The position numbers and the translations under genes are program-made. A DNA stretch of 5,296 bases from Zhenhengia yiwuensis (lineage in GTDB: Bacteria > Bacillota > Clostridia > Lachnospirales > Cellulosilyticaceae). How positions within the stretch are numbered: position 1 is the stretch's first letter; each line of letters begins with the position of its first letter. Below, in pieces: positions 1 through 4,759 of this stretch. The notes beneath the pieces are model-generated. The model saw nothing but the letters and a program-made list of their open reading frames with translations, did not search any database and was not told the origin of the DNA. The stretch covers positions 1 to 5,296 of the forward strand of contig NZ_JACRSY010000072.1 in the NCBI RefSeq assembly GCF_014384995.1. Reading direction: 5' to 3'.

Positions 1-2
1 GA

Positions 3-125
3 CGTGACATTTTTGTTGCCAAAGTCAAGTTTAAAGCTGGACTGAAAGGCATAGAATTTGAAATGAGTGCAAAAGAAAAGAACTGTCCACCCGCTAAGAA
101 AGACAGTTCTAATCATGAAGAATAA
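3..125 (+). CDS. C-terminal 40 residues of an unrecognised phage protein (partial)
   Basis: An open frame enters from the left edge and runs to TAA at 123-125. It begins RDIFVAKVKFKAGLKGIEFE and ends in a hydrophilic, lysine- and glutamate-rich tail with a CPP motif. It is the only one of the three forward frames that stays open across this stretch, and a terminator-like hairpin follows 43 nt after the stop, which supports it being a real gene end. I do not recognise the family. Its position just before the lysis genes suggests a late tail or membrane-associated protein, but nothing in the sequence shows a function. Confidence 0.5.
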   Translation, partial: RDIFVAKVKFKAGLKGIEFEMSAKEKNCPPAKKDSSNHEE

Positions 126-167
126 TATCTGATTGGTTTCATAGCCCCAAATACAAAACATTCAGGG

Positions 168-199
168 AGCATCAGTGTTACAGCACTGGTGCTTTCTTT
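168..199 (+). terminator. Hairpin, likely intrinsic terminator before the holin
   Basis: Arms AGCATCAGTG (168-177) and CACTGGTGCT (184-193) pair over 10 bp with one wobble around the loop TTACAG. A broken T-rich tail, TTCTTTA, follows. It lies 43 nt after the upstream stop codon, so it could end that transcript. The tail is interrupted, so termination may be partial, which would suit a late operon that must still read into the lysis genes. Confidence 0.55.
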
Positions 200-244
200 A
201 TACCCATATTATAGCACAATCTTTATAAAAATAAACACTAATTT

Positions 245-276
245 AAAGCATCTCTAAAATAGAGGTGCTTTTTTAT
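245..276 (+). terminator. Hairpin with T-run just upstream of the holin ribosome binding site
   Basis: Arms AAAGCATCTCTA (245-256) and TAGAGGTGCTTT (260-271) form a 12-bp stem with one wobble and a 3-nt AAA loop, followed by more T residues to 274. It has the form of an intrinsic terminator, yet it sits only 5 nt before the AGGAGG of the holin. It may therefore act as an attenuator, or as a stable 5' end that protects lysis mRNA. Its outer stem sequence (AGCATC and GGTGCT) matches that of the hairpin at 168-193. Confidence 0.55.
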
Positions 277-293
277 TACAAGGAGGAATCAAA

Positions 294-542
294 ATGAATG
301 TAGATGTATTACAAACATTAATTAACAGTTTAGGTTTTCCAATTGTGATGGTAGGAGCATGCGGCTTCTTTATTTGGAAAATGTATCAAGCACAATTACA
401 AGATAAAGAAAGATTATATGTAGAACTTGGCAAAGCTACTGCAGCAAATGAAAAGTTTGCAGGTATTATCAGCACATACACAGGAAAATTGGAGTCTATT
501 GAAAATAAAGTCGATAAAATTCAAGATAAGGTAGGTGCTTAG
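294..542 (+). CDS. Phage holin, BhlA/UviB family
   Basis: This 82-residue protein has one hydrophobic segment near the N-terminus (about residues 13-29, GFPIVMVGACGFFIWKM). A charged, probably helical or coiled-coil tail full of K, E, D and Q follows, with the pattern LESIENKVDKIQDKV near the end. That layout and size match the BhlA/UviB holin-like family, where the membrane segment forms lesions in the cytoplasmic membrane and lets the endolysin reach the wall. The start is ATG 294, with AGGAGG at 281-286 and a 7-nt spacer. The endolysin follows with its ATG one base after this stop, so the two are almost certainly co-translated. The family call rests on architecture and residue pattern, not on a search. 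Function as a holin rather than another small phage membrane protein is supported by the neighbour. Confidence 0.8.
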   Translation: MNVDVLQTLINSLGFPIVMVGACGFFIWKMYQAQLQDKERLYVELGKATAANEKFAGIISTYTGKLESIENKVDKIQDKVGA

Positions 543-543
543 T

Positions 544-1149
544 ATGAATATATCTAAGGTAGGTGTAGACCTCATTAAGAGTTTTGAAGGATGTCAATTA
601 AAAGCCTATAAATGTCAAGCTGGTGTGTGGACTATTGGATGGGGGACTACAGAACCTATTAATGGGATAAAACCACATGAAGGCATGATTATTACTCAGC
701 AACAGGCTGATGAGTTGCTTATAAAGAACCTCAAAGGGTACGAAAATGCAGTAAATAAATATGTTACCTATTCTATAAATCAAAATCAGTTTGATGCACT
801 TGTAAGTTTTGCTTATAACTGTGGAAATGGTGCACTTAAAACATCAACCCTGCTTAAAAAGCTTAATGCAGGAGATGTACAAGGTGCTGCAAATGAATTC
901 CTAAGATGGAATAAAGCAAATGGCAAGGTGTTAAATGGGCTTACACGTAGACGTCAAGCCGAAAGAAAACTCTTTCTAAAGGAGGAAGAAGAAGTGATTA
1001 AAAAAGTTAAAATTAAACTTAATGGTGTAACAAAAGAGGTTGAAGCAATAGAGAAAAATGGTCATAACTATGTAAAGCTTCAAGATCTTAGAGATGGCAA
1101 AATTAATATTGGTTATGATGGAGTACCGGTTATTCAAGTTAGAGCTTAA
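544..1149 (+). CDS. Phage endolysin, GH24 lysozyme (N-acetylmuramidase) with a C-terminal domain
   Basis: This 201-residue enzyme should cleave the MurNAc-GlcNAc beta-1,4 bond of peptidoglycan. Residues 1-148 are a GH24 (T4/P21-type lysozyme) domain. The catalytic signature E-8aa-x-5aa-T is present as E15, C24 and T30, followed by TIGWGT; the usual Asp is Cys here, a variant known in this family. Further family marks are QFDALVSFAYNCG (82-94) and GLTRRRQAERKLF (132-144). An acidic linker (KEEEE, 146-150) leads to residues 151-201, with the pattern KIKLNGVTKEVEAIEKNG and NYVKLQDLRD. This resembles half of a stalk/copper-amine-oxidase-N-like repeat of the kind appended to clostridial wall enzymes, and is probably a wall-binding or oligomerisation domain. 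ATG 544 is preferred over GTG 535 because AGGTG at 533-537 is well spaced for it. There is no signal peptide, so export relies on the holin. Confidence 0.88.
   Translation: MNISKVGVDLIKSFEGCQLKAYKCQAGVWTIGWGTTEPINGIKPHEGMIITQQQADELLIKNLKGYENAVNKYVTYSINQNQFDALVSFAYNCGNGALKTSTLLKKLNAGDVQGAANEFLRWNKANGKVLNGLTRRRQAERKLFLKEEEEVIKKVKIKLNGVTKEVEAIEKNGHNYVKLQDLRDGKINIGYDGVPVIQVRA
994..1149 (+). CDS. Candidate internally translated C-terminal domain of the endolysin
   Basis: Inside the endolysin gene, AAAGGAGG at 978-985 is followed after 8 nt by an in-frame GTG at 994-996 (codon 151). This is as good as or better than the ribosome binding sites of the genes around it. It falls exactly at the junction between the catalytic domain and the C-terminal domain. 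Initiation here would give a free 51-residue peptide ending at the same stop. Several Firmicute-phage endolysins are known to make a separate binding domain from an internal start and to assemble with it. The alternative is coincidence, because the codons for K-E-E-E easily look like a Shine-Dalgarno. Confidence 0.45.
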   Translation: MIKKVKIKLNGVTKEVEAIEKNGHNYVKLQDLRDGKINIGYDGVPVIQVRA

Positions 1150-1159
1150 TAGTTAATAT

Positions 1160-1194
1160 AAAATAAAAAGGCCTACTAGCAACCTAGTAGACCT
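1160..1194 (-). terminator. Minus-strand intrinsic terminator
   Basis: On the minus strand the stem AGGTCTACTAG (1194-1184), loop GTTG and CTAGTAGGCCT (1179-1169) gives 11 bp with one U-G wobble. The U-rich tail TTTTTATTTT follows. On the plus strand the wobble becomes a C-A mismatch and no T-run follows, so the element is built to stop minus-strand transcription. No annotated gene in the gap needs this, hence the small-RNA proposal. Confidence 0.6.
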
Positions 1195-1217
1195 CTATGT
1201 GTATGAAAACGCTCGCA
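1160..1217 (-). ncRNA. Candidate small RNA antisense to the integrase leader
   Basis: On the minus strand a promoter (TATAAT at 1229-1224) is followed within about 50 nt by a terminator (stem 1194-1169, U-run from 1169 down to 1161). The predicted transcript starts near 1217 and ends near 1160, about 55-60 nt, with no reading frame of note. It is complementary to the plus-strand RNA between the endolysin stop and the integrase ribosome binding site. It could therefore act on the integrase mRNA in the way plasmid counter-transcribed RNAs act on rep leaders. The promoter and terminator are seen in the sequence; the RNA and its role are inferred. Confidence 0.42.
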
Positions 1218-1251
1218 ACGTCTATTATATACATAGATTGTACTAGTTTGC
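1179..1251 (+). repeat. Long imperfect inverted repeat in the integrase leader
   Basis: Two arm segments pair in register: GCAACCTAGTA (1179-1189) with TACTAGTTTGC (1241-1251), 10 of 11 bases, and TCTATGTGTAT (1194-1204) with ATATACATAGA (1227-1237), 11 bp with one wobble. The central loop carries a small ACG/CGT stem (1209-1211 with 1219-1221). The outer arm shares bases with the stem at 1169-1194, so the two folds exclude each other. It could be an RNA switch in the integrase leader or a binding site for a phage protein. Confidence 0.5.
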
Positions 1252-1253
1252 AA
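1224..1253 (-). promoter_or_regulatory. Minus-strand sigma-A-type promoter between endolysin and integrase
   Basis: Read on the minus strand, TTGCAA (1253-1248) is followed by an 18-nt spacer and a perfect TATAAT (1229-1224). A perfect TTGACA also lies at 1268-1263, but it is too far from the TATAAT; with a 17-nt spacer it would face the weaker TAGTAC at 1245-1240. Transcription would start near 1217 and run away from the integrase. Confidence 0.45.
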
Positions 1254-1281
1254 GTTGGTTTTTGTCAAGGAGGGAGCTAAC

Positions 1282-2256
1282 ATGTATACTAGAGTATTTA
1301 CTCAAGGCAAATGGCAGAAGGCTAATAAATTAAATAAAGAATTACTAGAAGATTACCTGGTTGAGTTAAAATCTAAAAGACGTAGACCATCTACGCTAGA
1401 GCAGTATGAATCGGACGGTAAAATGATACTTTGTTTCATCCAAGAGCATATGGATAATAGGTGTGTTCTAGACTTTAACAAGAAAGATTTTAGAAGGATT
1501 AGTTTATGGCTTACAGAAGAACGTAAAGTATCTAATGCACGCTTTAACCGTGTGTTTGCATTAATCCGTGGCATGATGGAGTATGCTGAGGACGAAGACG
1601 ACTATGATTATGAGAAGAACCTAGCAAGAAAAATAAAGGGGTTACCTAAAGAACCAGTAAGAGAAATTTACTTCCTTACAGATGAACAGATACATAAAAT
1701 TAGAACCTACTTACTCGAACATGAGATGTACAGAGAATGTGCTTATCTGGATATATCCTATGACAGCGTAGGACGAATTAATGAAGTATTGCAAATAAAG
1801 AAAGAAGGCCTTTTAGAAAAAAGGTTTACGAATACCGTTATCGGTAAAAGAGGTAAGAAGTTCCCTTTGCTCTATCACTATAACAGTTTAGAAAGTATTA
1901 AGCTGTACTTAGAGCAGAGGAAAGATGATATAGATGCATTATGGGTAGACCAAAGTCATAATCATGCTGTTACAGATAATACCTTGTATGATTGGTGCGT
2001 TGAGATGAGAGATATTTTATATCAATTAGAAGGCAAATATATTCCTTTTACTCCTCATAGCTTTAGGCATTCAGGTATGGAGAATTACAAGAATGGTACT
2101 CATTATATGTGTAAACATATGGGAAGACCAGAAGGTTTCTCTATAGAAGAAGTACAAGTAATGGCGCATCATGATAATATTGATACAACTAAAAGTTATC
2201 TTAAGCCACAAGATAACAATATCCTAGAAGGGATGTTTGGAATTAAATTAGAATAG
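1282..2256 (+). CDS. int: Phage integrase, tyrosine recombinase
   Basis: This 324-residue site-specific recombinase is expected to join phage attP to the host attB inside the ATPase gene and, with a partner, to excise. Residues about 15-105 form a SAM-like N-terminal core-binding domain (LEDYLVELKSKRRRPSTLEQY), and residues about 130-310 the catalytic domain. All expected active-site residues can be placed: R165 in SVGRINEVL, K189 in IGKRGKK, H259 and R262 in TPHSFRH, H297 in AHHDNIDTT and the nucleophile Y306. The stretch from R262 to H297 is about a dozen residues longer than in XerC/XerD and contains NGTHYMCKHMGRPEG. ATG 1282 is chosen because AAGGAGGG at 1267-1274 lies 7 nt upstream; the frame extends to TTG 1255 without a good site. 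The gene lies on the late-gene strand directly after the lysis genes, and a strong terminator follows 12 nt after its stop. Confidence 0.9.
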   Translation: MYTRVFTQGKWQKANKLNKELLEDYLVELKSKRRRPSTLEQYESDGKMILCFIQEHMDNRCVLDFNKKDFRRISLWLTEERKVSNARFNRVFALIRGMMEYAEDEDDYDYEKNLARKIKGLPKEPVREIYFLTDEQIHKIRTYLLEHEMYRECAYLDISYDSVGRINEVLQIKKEGLLEKRFTNTVIGKRGKKFPLLYHYNSLESIKLYLEQRKDDIDALWVDQSHNHAVTDNTLYDWCVEMRDILYQLEGKYIPFTPHSFRHSGMENYKNGTHYMCKHMGRPEGFSIEEVQVMAHHDNIDTTKSYLKPQDNNILEGMFGIKLE

Positions 2257-2267
2257 ATAGTTTATAT

Positions 2268-2329
2268 AAATGCTAGAAAAAGCATTAGGCTATAATGAGT
2301 AGCCTAATGCTTTTTCTAGCATTTTTTTT
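2268..2329 (+). terminator. 25-bp perfect hairpin with T8, terminator after the integrase
   Basis: Arms 2268-2292 and 2300-2324 are exact reverse complements (25 bp) around the loop TAATGAG, and the second arm runs into TTTTTTTT (2322-2329). This is a strong plus-strand terminator for the integrase. In the minus direction only TTT followed by ATATAAA trails the stem, so stopping the convergent transcript would be less efficient. The right arm also encodes the last residues of the convergent HTH frame, whose stop codon (2292-2290) is in the left arm. Confidence 0.85.
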
Positions 2330-2526
2330 ATTTTGTCTGATGGCATATGAGTATTATTTTCATATCTTATTATTGTACATACATGAATACTCAATATTTT
2401 AGCTAAATCAGATTGTGTAAGTTTATTGAGTTTACGATAGTATTGGATTTTATCTCCAATTGTTTTTAGTTGAATATCATAAAGTAATAGATTCTTTATA
2501 GTATGTGTAAAATAAATTGTTTCCGT
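2290..2526 (-). pseudogene. HTH (XRE-like) DNA-binding frame without a start codon, cut by the attachment junction
   Basis: The minus strand encodes a helix-turn-helix domain of about 57 residues (2463 down to 2293). It contains TIGDKIQYYRKLNKLTQSDL, AKILSIHVCTIIRYENN and a final KKMLEKALGYSL. The LTQSDLAKIL...TIIRYENN pattern is the XRE/Cro-C1 fold (helix 2, recognition helix, RYE motif). Between this domain and the phage-host junction near 2535 the frame has no ATG, GTG or TTG. It stays open into host DNA, but there it only reads the antisense of the ATPase gene. I therefore think the true 5' end of this gene is at the other end of the prophage, so that it is whole only in the excised circle, or else the gene is decayed. 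It might be a repressor or excision regulator; a C-terminal HTH on a larger enzyme is also possible. Confidence 0.6.
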
Positions 2527-2540
2527 AACAATTATATTGC
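2520..2540. other. Predicted attR junction between prophage and host
   Basis: From 2536 the plus strand reads IAEAISMCDQIAVLSARPA, the sequence that follows the H-loop (THD) of importer ATPases. Just before it, the bases GTAACA (2525-2530) look like the codons for V-T, but 5 nt instead of 6 separate them from ATTGCA, so the His-Asp of the H-loop is lost. The crossover is therefore within or just after this stretch. The exact common core cannot be fixed without the left end. Confidence 0.6.
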
Positions 2541-2724
2541 AGAAGCTATATCTATGTGTGATCAAATTGCTGTTTTGTCCGCAAGGCCAGCTACAATTAA
2601 ATGTGTTCATGATATACAGCTTACAATAGAGCAAGAAAGAACACCCTTAATTTCAAGAAAAGCACCAGAGTTCAAAGATTATTTTGATATGTTATGGAGG
2701 GAGTTGGGTGTCCATGAAGCATAA
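2536..2724 (+). pseudogene. 3' remnant of an ABC-transporter ATP-binding protein gene (SsuB/TauB/ThiZ type)
   Basis: Sixty-two codons remain, beginning IAEAISMCDQIAVLSARPAT and ending at TAA 2722-2724. This is the C-terminal piece after the H-loop of an importer ATPase of about 250 residues: the post-H-loop helix, the strand IAVLSARPA, and the tail ISRKAPEFKDYFDMLWREL. Walker A, Q-loop, signature and Walker B are all missing, so the fragment cannot hydrolyse ATP. An ATG at 2503 keeps the same frame open across the junction, but there is no sign of a proper ribosome binding site and the product would be meaningless. The stop overlaps the permease start by 11 nt, the normal tight coupling of such operons. 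The 5' part should sit at the left end of the prophage. Confidence 0.85.
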
Positions 2725-3529
2725 TAAGACAATAGATAACTTAAGCGTAGGTTATCAGGATTATTTAAAGAACAAACATAAGAAAAGAAAAAAAATTGTA
2801 TTTTGGCAACTGGCTACAGTTGTTTTATTTATTCTATTGTGGGAAGTACTTGCAAGACTTGATGTGATTAATACGTTCTTACTTAGTAGTCCATCTGCTA
2901 TTGTAAAACTTTTTGTAGACTATTTAAAGGATGGTAGTATCTTTACACACATAGCTGTTTCTGTATGGGAAACCGTATTAGGGTTTGCTATAGGTACTGT
3001 GCTAGGAATTATTATAGCTATTATATTATGGTGGTCACCTACATTGTCCAAAATATGTGACCCTTTCTTAGTCGTACTCAATGCATTACCTAAAACAGCT
3101 TTAGCACCTATTATTATTGTATGGGCAGGTGCGGGCATAAGAGGTATAGTTGTTATTGCAATTACCATTTCTATAGTAAGTACTATACTTGCGGCATATA
3201 ACTATTTCATTAATATAGAAGAAGAAAAAATTCAAATGCTTAGAAGTTTTGGTGCAACCAAATGGCAAGTGCTAACTAAGCTGATCTTACCAGCCAATAT
3301 AGGTAACATTATTAATATTATTAAGATTAATATTGGTTTATCTTGGGTAGGGGTTATTGTTGGAGAATTTCTAGTTTCGCGTAATGGTATAGGTTATCTT
3401 ATTGTATATGGTGGTCAAGTCTTTAGATTAGATCTTGTTATGATGGGTGTAGTGGTACTTGCTTTCTGTGCTTGGCTTATGTATGAAGCACTTAACCTTG
3501 TAGAGAAATTATATCGTTCGAAAAGGTAA
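2714..3529 (+). CDS. ABC transporter permease, SsuC/TauC/ThiX-type importer
   Basis: This 271-residue integral membrane protein (BPD_transp_1 family) forms the pore of an importer in the nitrate/sulfonate/taurine/thiamine-precursor group. After a basic cytoplasmic N-terminus (KNKHKKRKK, 19-27) come about six hydrophobic segments: near 29-48, 84-107, 115-138, 144-162, 205-222 and 240-258. The ATPase-contacting EAA-type loop is at about 169-195, with the hallmark G180 and ILP at 191-193 (EEEKIQMLRSFGATKWQV and onward). ATG 2714 is preferred, with GGAGG at 2696-2700 (13-nt spacer) and overlap with the ATPase stop. An upstream in-frame TTG at 2684 lies inside the ATPase gene and is less likely. 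No strong promoter is visible between the integrase terminator and this gene, so expression in the lysogen is doubtful. The substrate cannot be told from the sequence. Confidence 0.9.
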   Translation: MKHNKTIDNLSVGYQDYLKNKHKKRKKIVFWQLATVVLFILLWEVLARLDVINTFLLSSPSAIVKLFVDYLKDGSIFTHIAVSVWETVLGFAIGTVLGIIIAIILWWSPTLSKICDPFLVVLNALPKTALAPIIIVWAGAGIRGIVVIAITISIVSTILAAYNYFINIEEEKIQMLRSFGATKWQVLTKLILPANIGNIINIIKINIGLSWVGVIVGEFLVSRNGIGYLIVYGGQVFRLDLVMMGVVVLAFCAWLMYEALNLVEKLYRSKR

Positions 3530-3532
3530 CAC

Positions 3533-3560
3533 TGGTCAAGCTAAGTGATTATGCTATATT
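3533..3560 (+). promoter_or_regulatory. Possible internal promoter for the binding-protein gene
   Basis: TGGTCA (3533-3538), a 16-nt spacer and TATATT (3555-3560) preceded by TGC give an extended -10 with a poor -35. It lies in the 76-nt gap between permease and binding protein. If active, it would let the binding protein be made even though the prophage separates the operon from its original promoter. This is weak on sequence alone. Confidence 0.28.
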
Positions 3561-3605
3561 AGAGAATGTAAATTTATTCCATTTTTAATATGAGGTGAAT
3601 GGATA

Positions 3606-4619
3606 ATGAAGAAGTTAAAATCTCTAATAAGTATAGCACTTGTTGCAGTAATGAGCCTTTTAGGAGCAGGGTGTAGCAGCAAAGATAGTGGTTTAGATAA
3701 GATTAAATTGGCAGAAGTAACACATTCTGTATTTTATGCTCCTCAATATGTGGCAATTGAACAAGGATTTTTTAAAGATGAAGGTATAGAAGTAGAACTT
3801 CTAGGTGCACAAGGAGCCGATAAGACTATGGCAGCACTTTTATCAGGAGAAGTACAAATAGGACTTATGGGACCAGAGGCTTCTATATATGTATATAATC
3901 AAGGAAGTAAAGACTACTCTATCTGTTTTGCCCAACTTACTAAAAGAGACGGGAGCTTTATAGTAGGTAGAGAGCCAAATGATAATTTCACATTTGATGA
4001 CCTTAAAGGAAAAGAAATTCTTGGTGGCAGAAAAGGTGGGGTGCCTGAGATGACACTAGAGTACGGTATTAAAAATAGTGGACTTGTAATTGGAGAAGAT
4101 ACAACTAATGGAGAAGTTAATGTAAGAACAGACATTCAATTTGGTGTAATGGCTGGAGCATTTACTGGCGGAGAAGGGGATTATGTTACTTTATTCGAGC
4201 CTTTAGCAACATCGATTGAAAAAGAAGGTTCAGGATATATTATGACATCTGTAGGACAGGAAACAGGAGAAATTCCTTTTACAGCTTATAGTGCACTAGG
4301 TTCTTATATAGAACAGAATACAGATTTAATTCAGCGTTTTACAAATGCAGTTTATAAAGGACAGCAGTTTGTACAAACACATCCAGCAGAAGAAATTGCT
4401 AAAATTATTTCACCACACTTTACGGAACTATCTTTAGAAGATTTGACAACAGTTGTAGCAAGGTATAAAGAAATTGATGCATGGTGCCAAGATCCTGTTC
4501 TTAAAGAGGAAAGCTTAACAAGACTAATGGATGTTATGGAATTAGCAGGAGAGCTTAATGAAAGAGCACCATATAATGAAATTGTAACAACTAAATATGC
4601 TGAAAAAGCTATGAAGTAA
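3606..4619 (+). CDS. ABC transporter substrate-binding lipoprotein (NMT1/THI5-like, SsuA/ThiY type)
   Basis: This 337-residue extracytoplasmic binding protein delivers a small organic ligand to the permease. An N-terminal signal peptide (MKKLKSLISIALVAVMSLLG) ends in AGC, with C23 as the expected lipid-modified residue and a serine-rich spacer (SSKDSG) after it. The position before the AGC motif is Gly rather than Leu, a mild departure from the usual lipobox. The mature part starts with the periplasmic-binding type II signature of this family: FYAPQYVAIEQGFFKDEGIE (43-62), then ADKTMAALLSGEVQIGLMGP. The start is ATG 3606, with GAGGTGA (3592-3598) 7 nt upstream. The family covers thiamine-precursor, sulfonate, taurine and nitrate binders; the early residues look closest to the ThiY/NMT1 group, but no ligand can be assigned. 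It sits last in the importer operon, 43 nt before a strong terminator. Confidence 0.88.
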   Translation: MKKLKSLISIALVAVMSLLGAGCSSKDSGLDKIKLAEVTHSVFYAPQYVAIEQGFFKDEGIEVELLGAQGADKTMAALLSGEVQIGLMGPEASIYVYNQGSKDYSICFAQLTKRDGSFIVGREPNDNFTFDDLKGKEILGGRKGGVPEMTLEYGIKNSGLVIGEDTTNGEVNVRTDIQFGVMAGAFTGGEGDYVTLFEPLATSIEKEGSGYIMTSVGQETGEIPFTAYSALGSYIEQNTDLIQRFTNAVYKGQQFVQTHPAEEIAKIISPHFTELSLEDLTTVVARYKEIDAWCQDPVLKEESLTRLMDVMELAGELNERAPYNEIVTTKYAEKAMK

Positions 4620-4661
4620 TAAAACAAAGGTATAATAAAAGAAAATAAGATCCAGAAAGTA

Positions 4662-4705
4662 AGTTAAAAGCAAGCTTATTCATTAAAATAAGCTTGCTTT
4701 TAACT
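4662..4705 (+). terminator. 19-bp hairpin terminator after the importer operon
   Basis: Arms 4662-4680 (starting AGTTAAAAGCAAGC) and 4687-4705 are exact reverse complements around the loop CATTAA. The right arm ends CTTTTAACT, so the A/T-rich base of the stem supplies the T-run, and the mirror arrangement could work in both directions. It separates the importer operon from the rRNA operon. Confidence 0.82.
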
Positions 4706-4759
4706 ATTCATGTATAGGCTATACCCCTTGAAATAGAAGGTGTTGAAAGGGAAAGTAAA

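Larger units (their letters stand above)
1..2535. mobile_element. Right end of an integrated prophage (partial)
   Basis: The stretch carries a phage lysis cassette (holin followed at once by a GH24 endolysin), then a tyrosine recombinase, and stops inside a host gene. Host ATPase coding sequence resumes in frame at about 2536 and continues into two more genes of the same host importer. An integrase next to the boundary is the usual arrangement, because int lies beside attP. The left end, the structural genes and the other attachment site are outside the window, so the phage type and whether it is still active cannot be judged. The module order and the interrupted host gene are visible; calling it a prophage is inference from them, and I consider it firm. 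Confidence 0.85.

Noticed and set aside
208..216. Minus-strand extended -10 (TGCTATAAT) before the holin
   Set aside because: The -10 is perfect but no -35 is seen and no minus-strand gene or U-run terminator follows; in AT-rich DNA this can be chance.
535..543. Upstream GTG start for the endolysin
   Set aside because: It overlaps the holin stop and lacks a well-spaced Shine-Dalgarno, whereas ATG 544 has AGGTG at 533-537 and begins the typical GH24 N-terminus.
1255..1281. TTG-initiated extension of the integrase
   Set aside because: It would place the strong AAGGAGGG inside the coding region; ATG 1282 lies at ideal spacing after that site.
2503..2535. ATG 2503 as the true start of a small protein
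   Set aside because: The residues before IAEAIS come from phage DNA and there is no proper ribosome binding site; the frame is a chance fusion at the attachment junction.
3530..3605. Riboswitch (for example thiamine pyrophosphate) before the binding protein
   Set aside because: The gap is only 76 nt and shows none of the conserved riboswitch core; any operon riboswitch would be upstream of the split ATPase.
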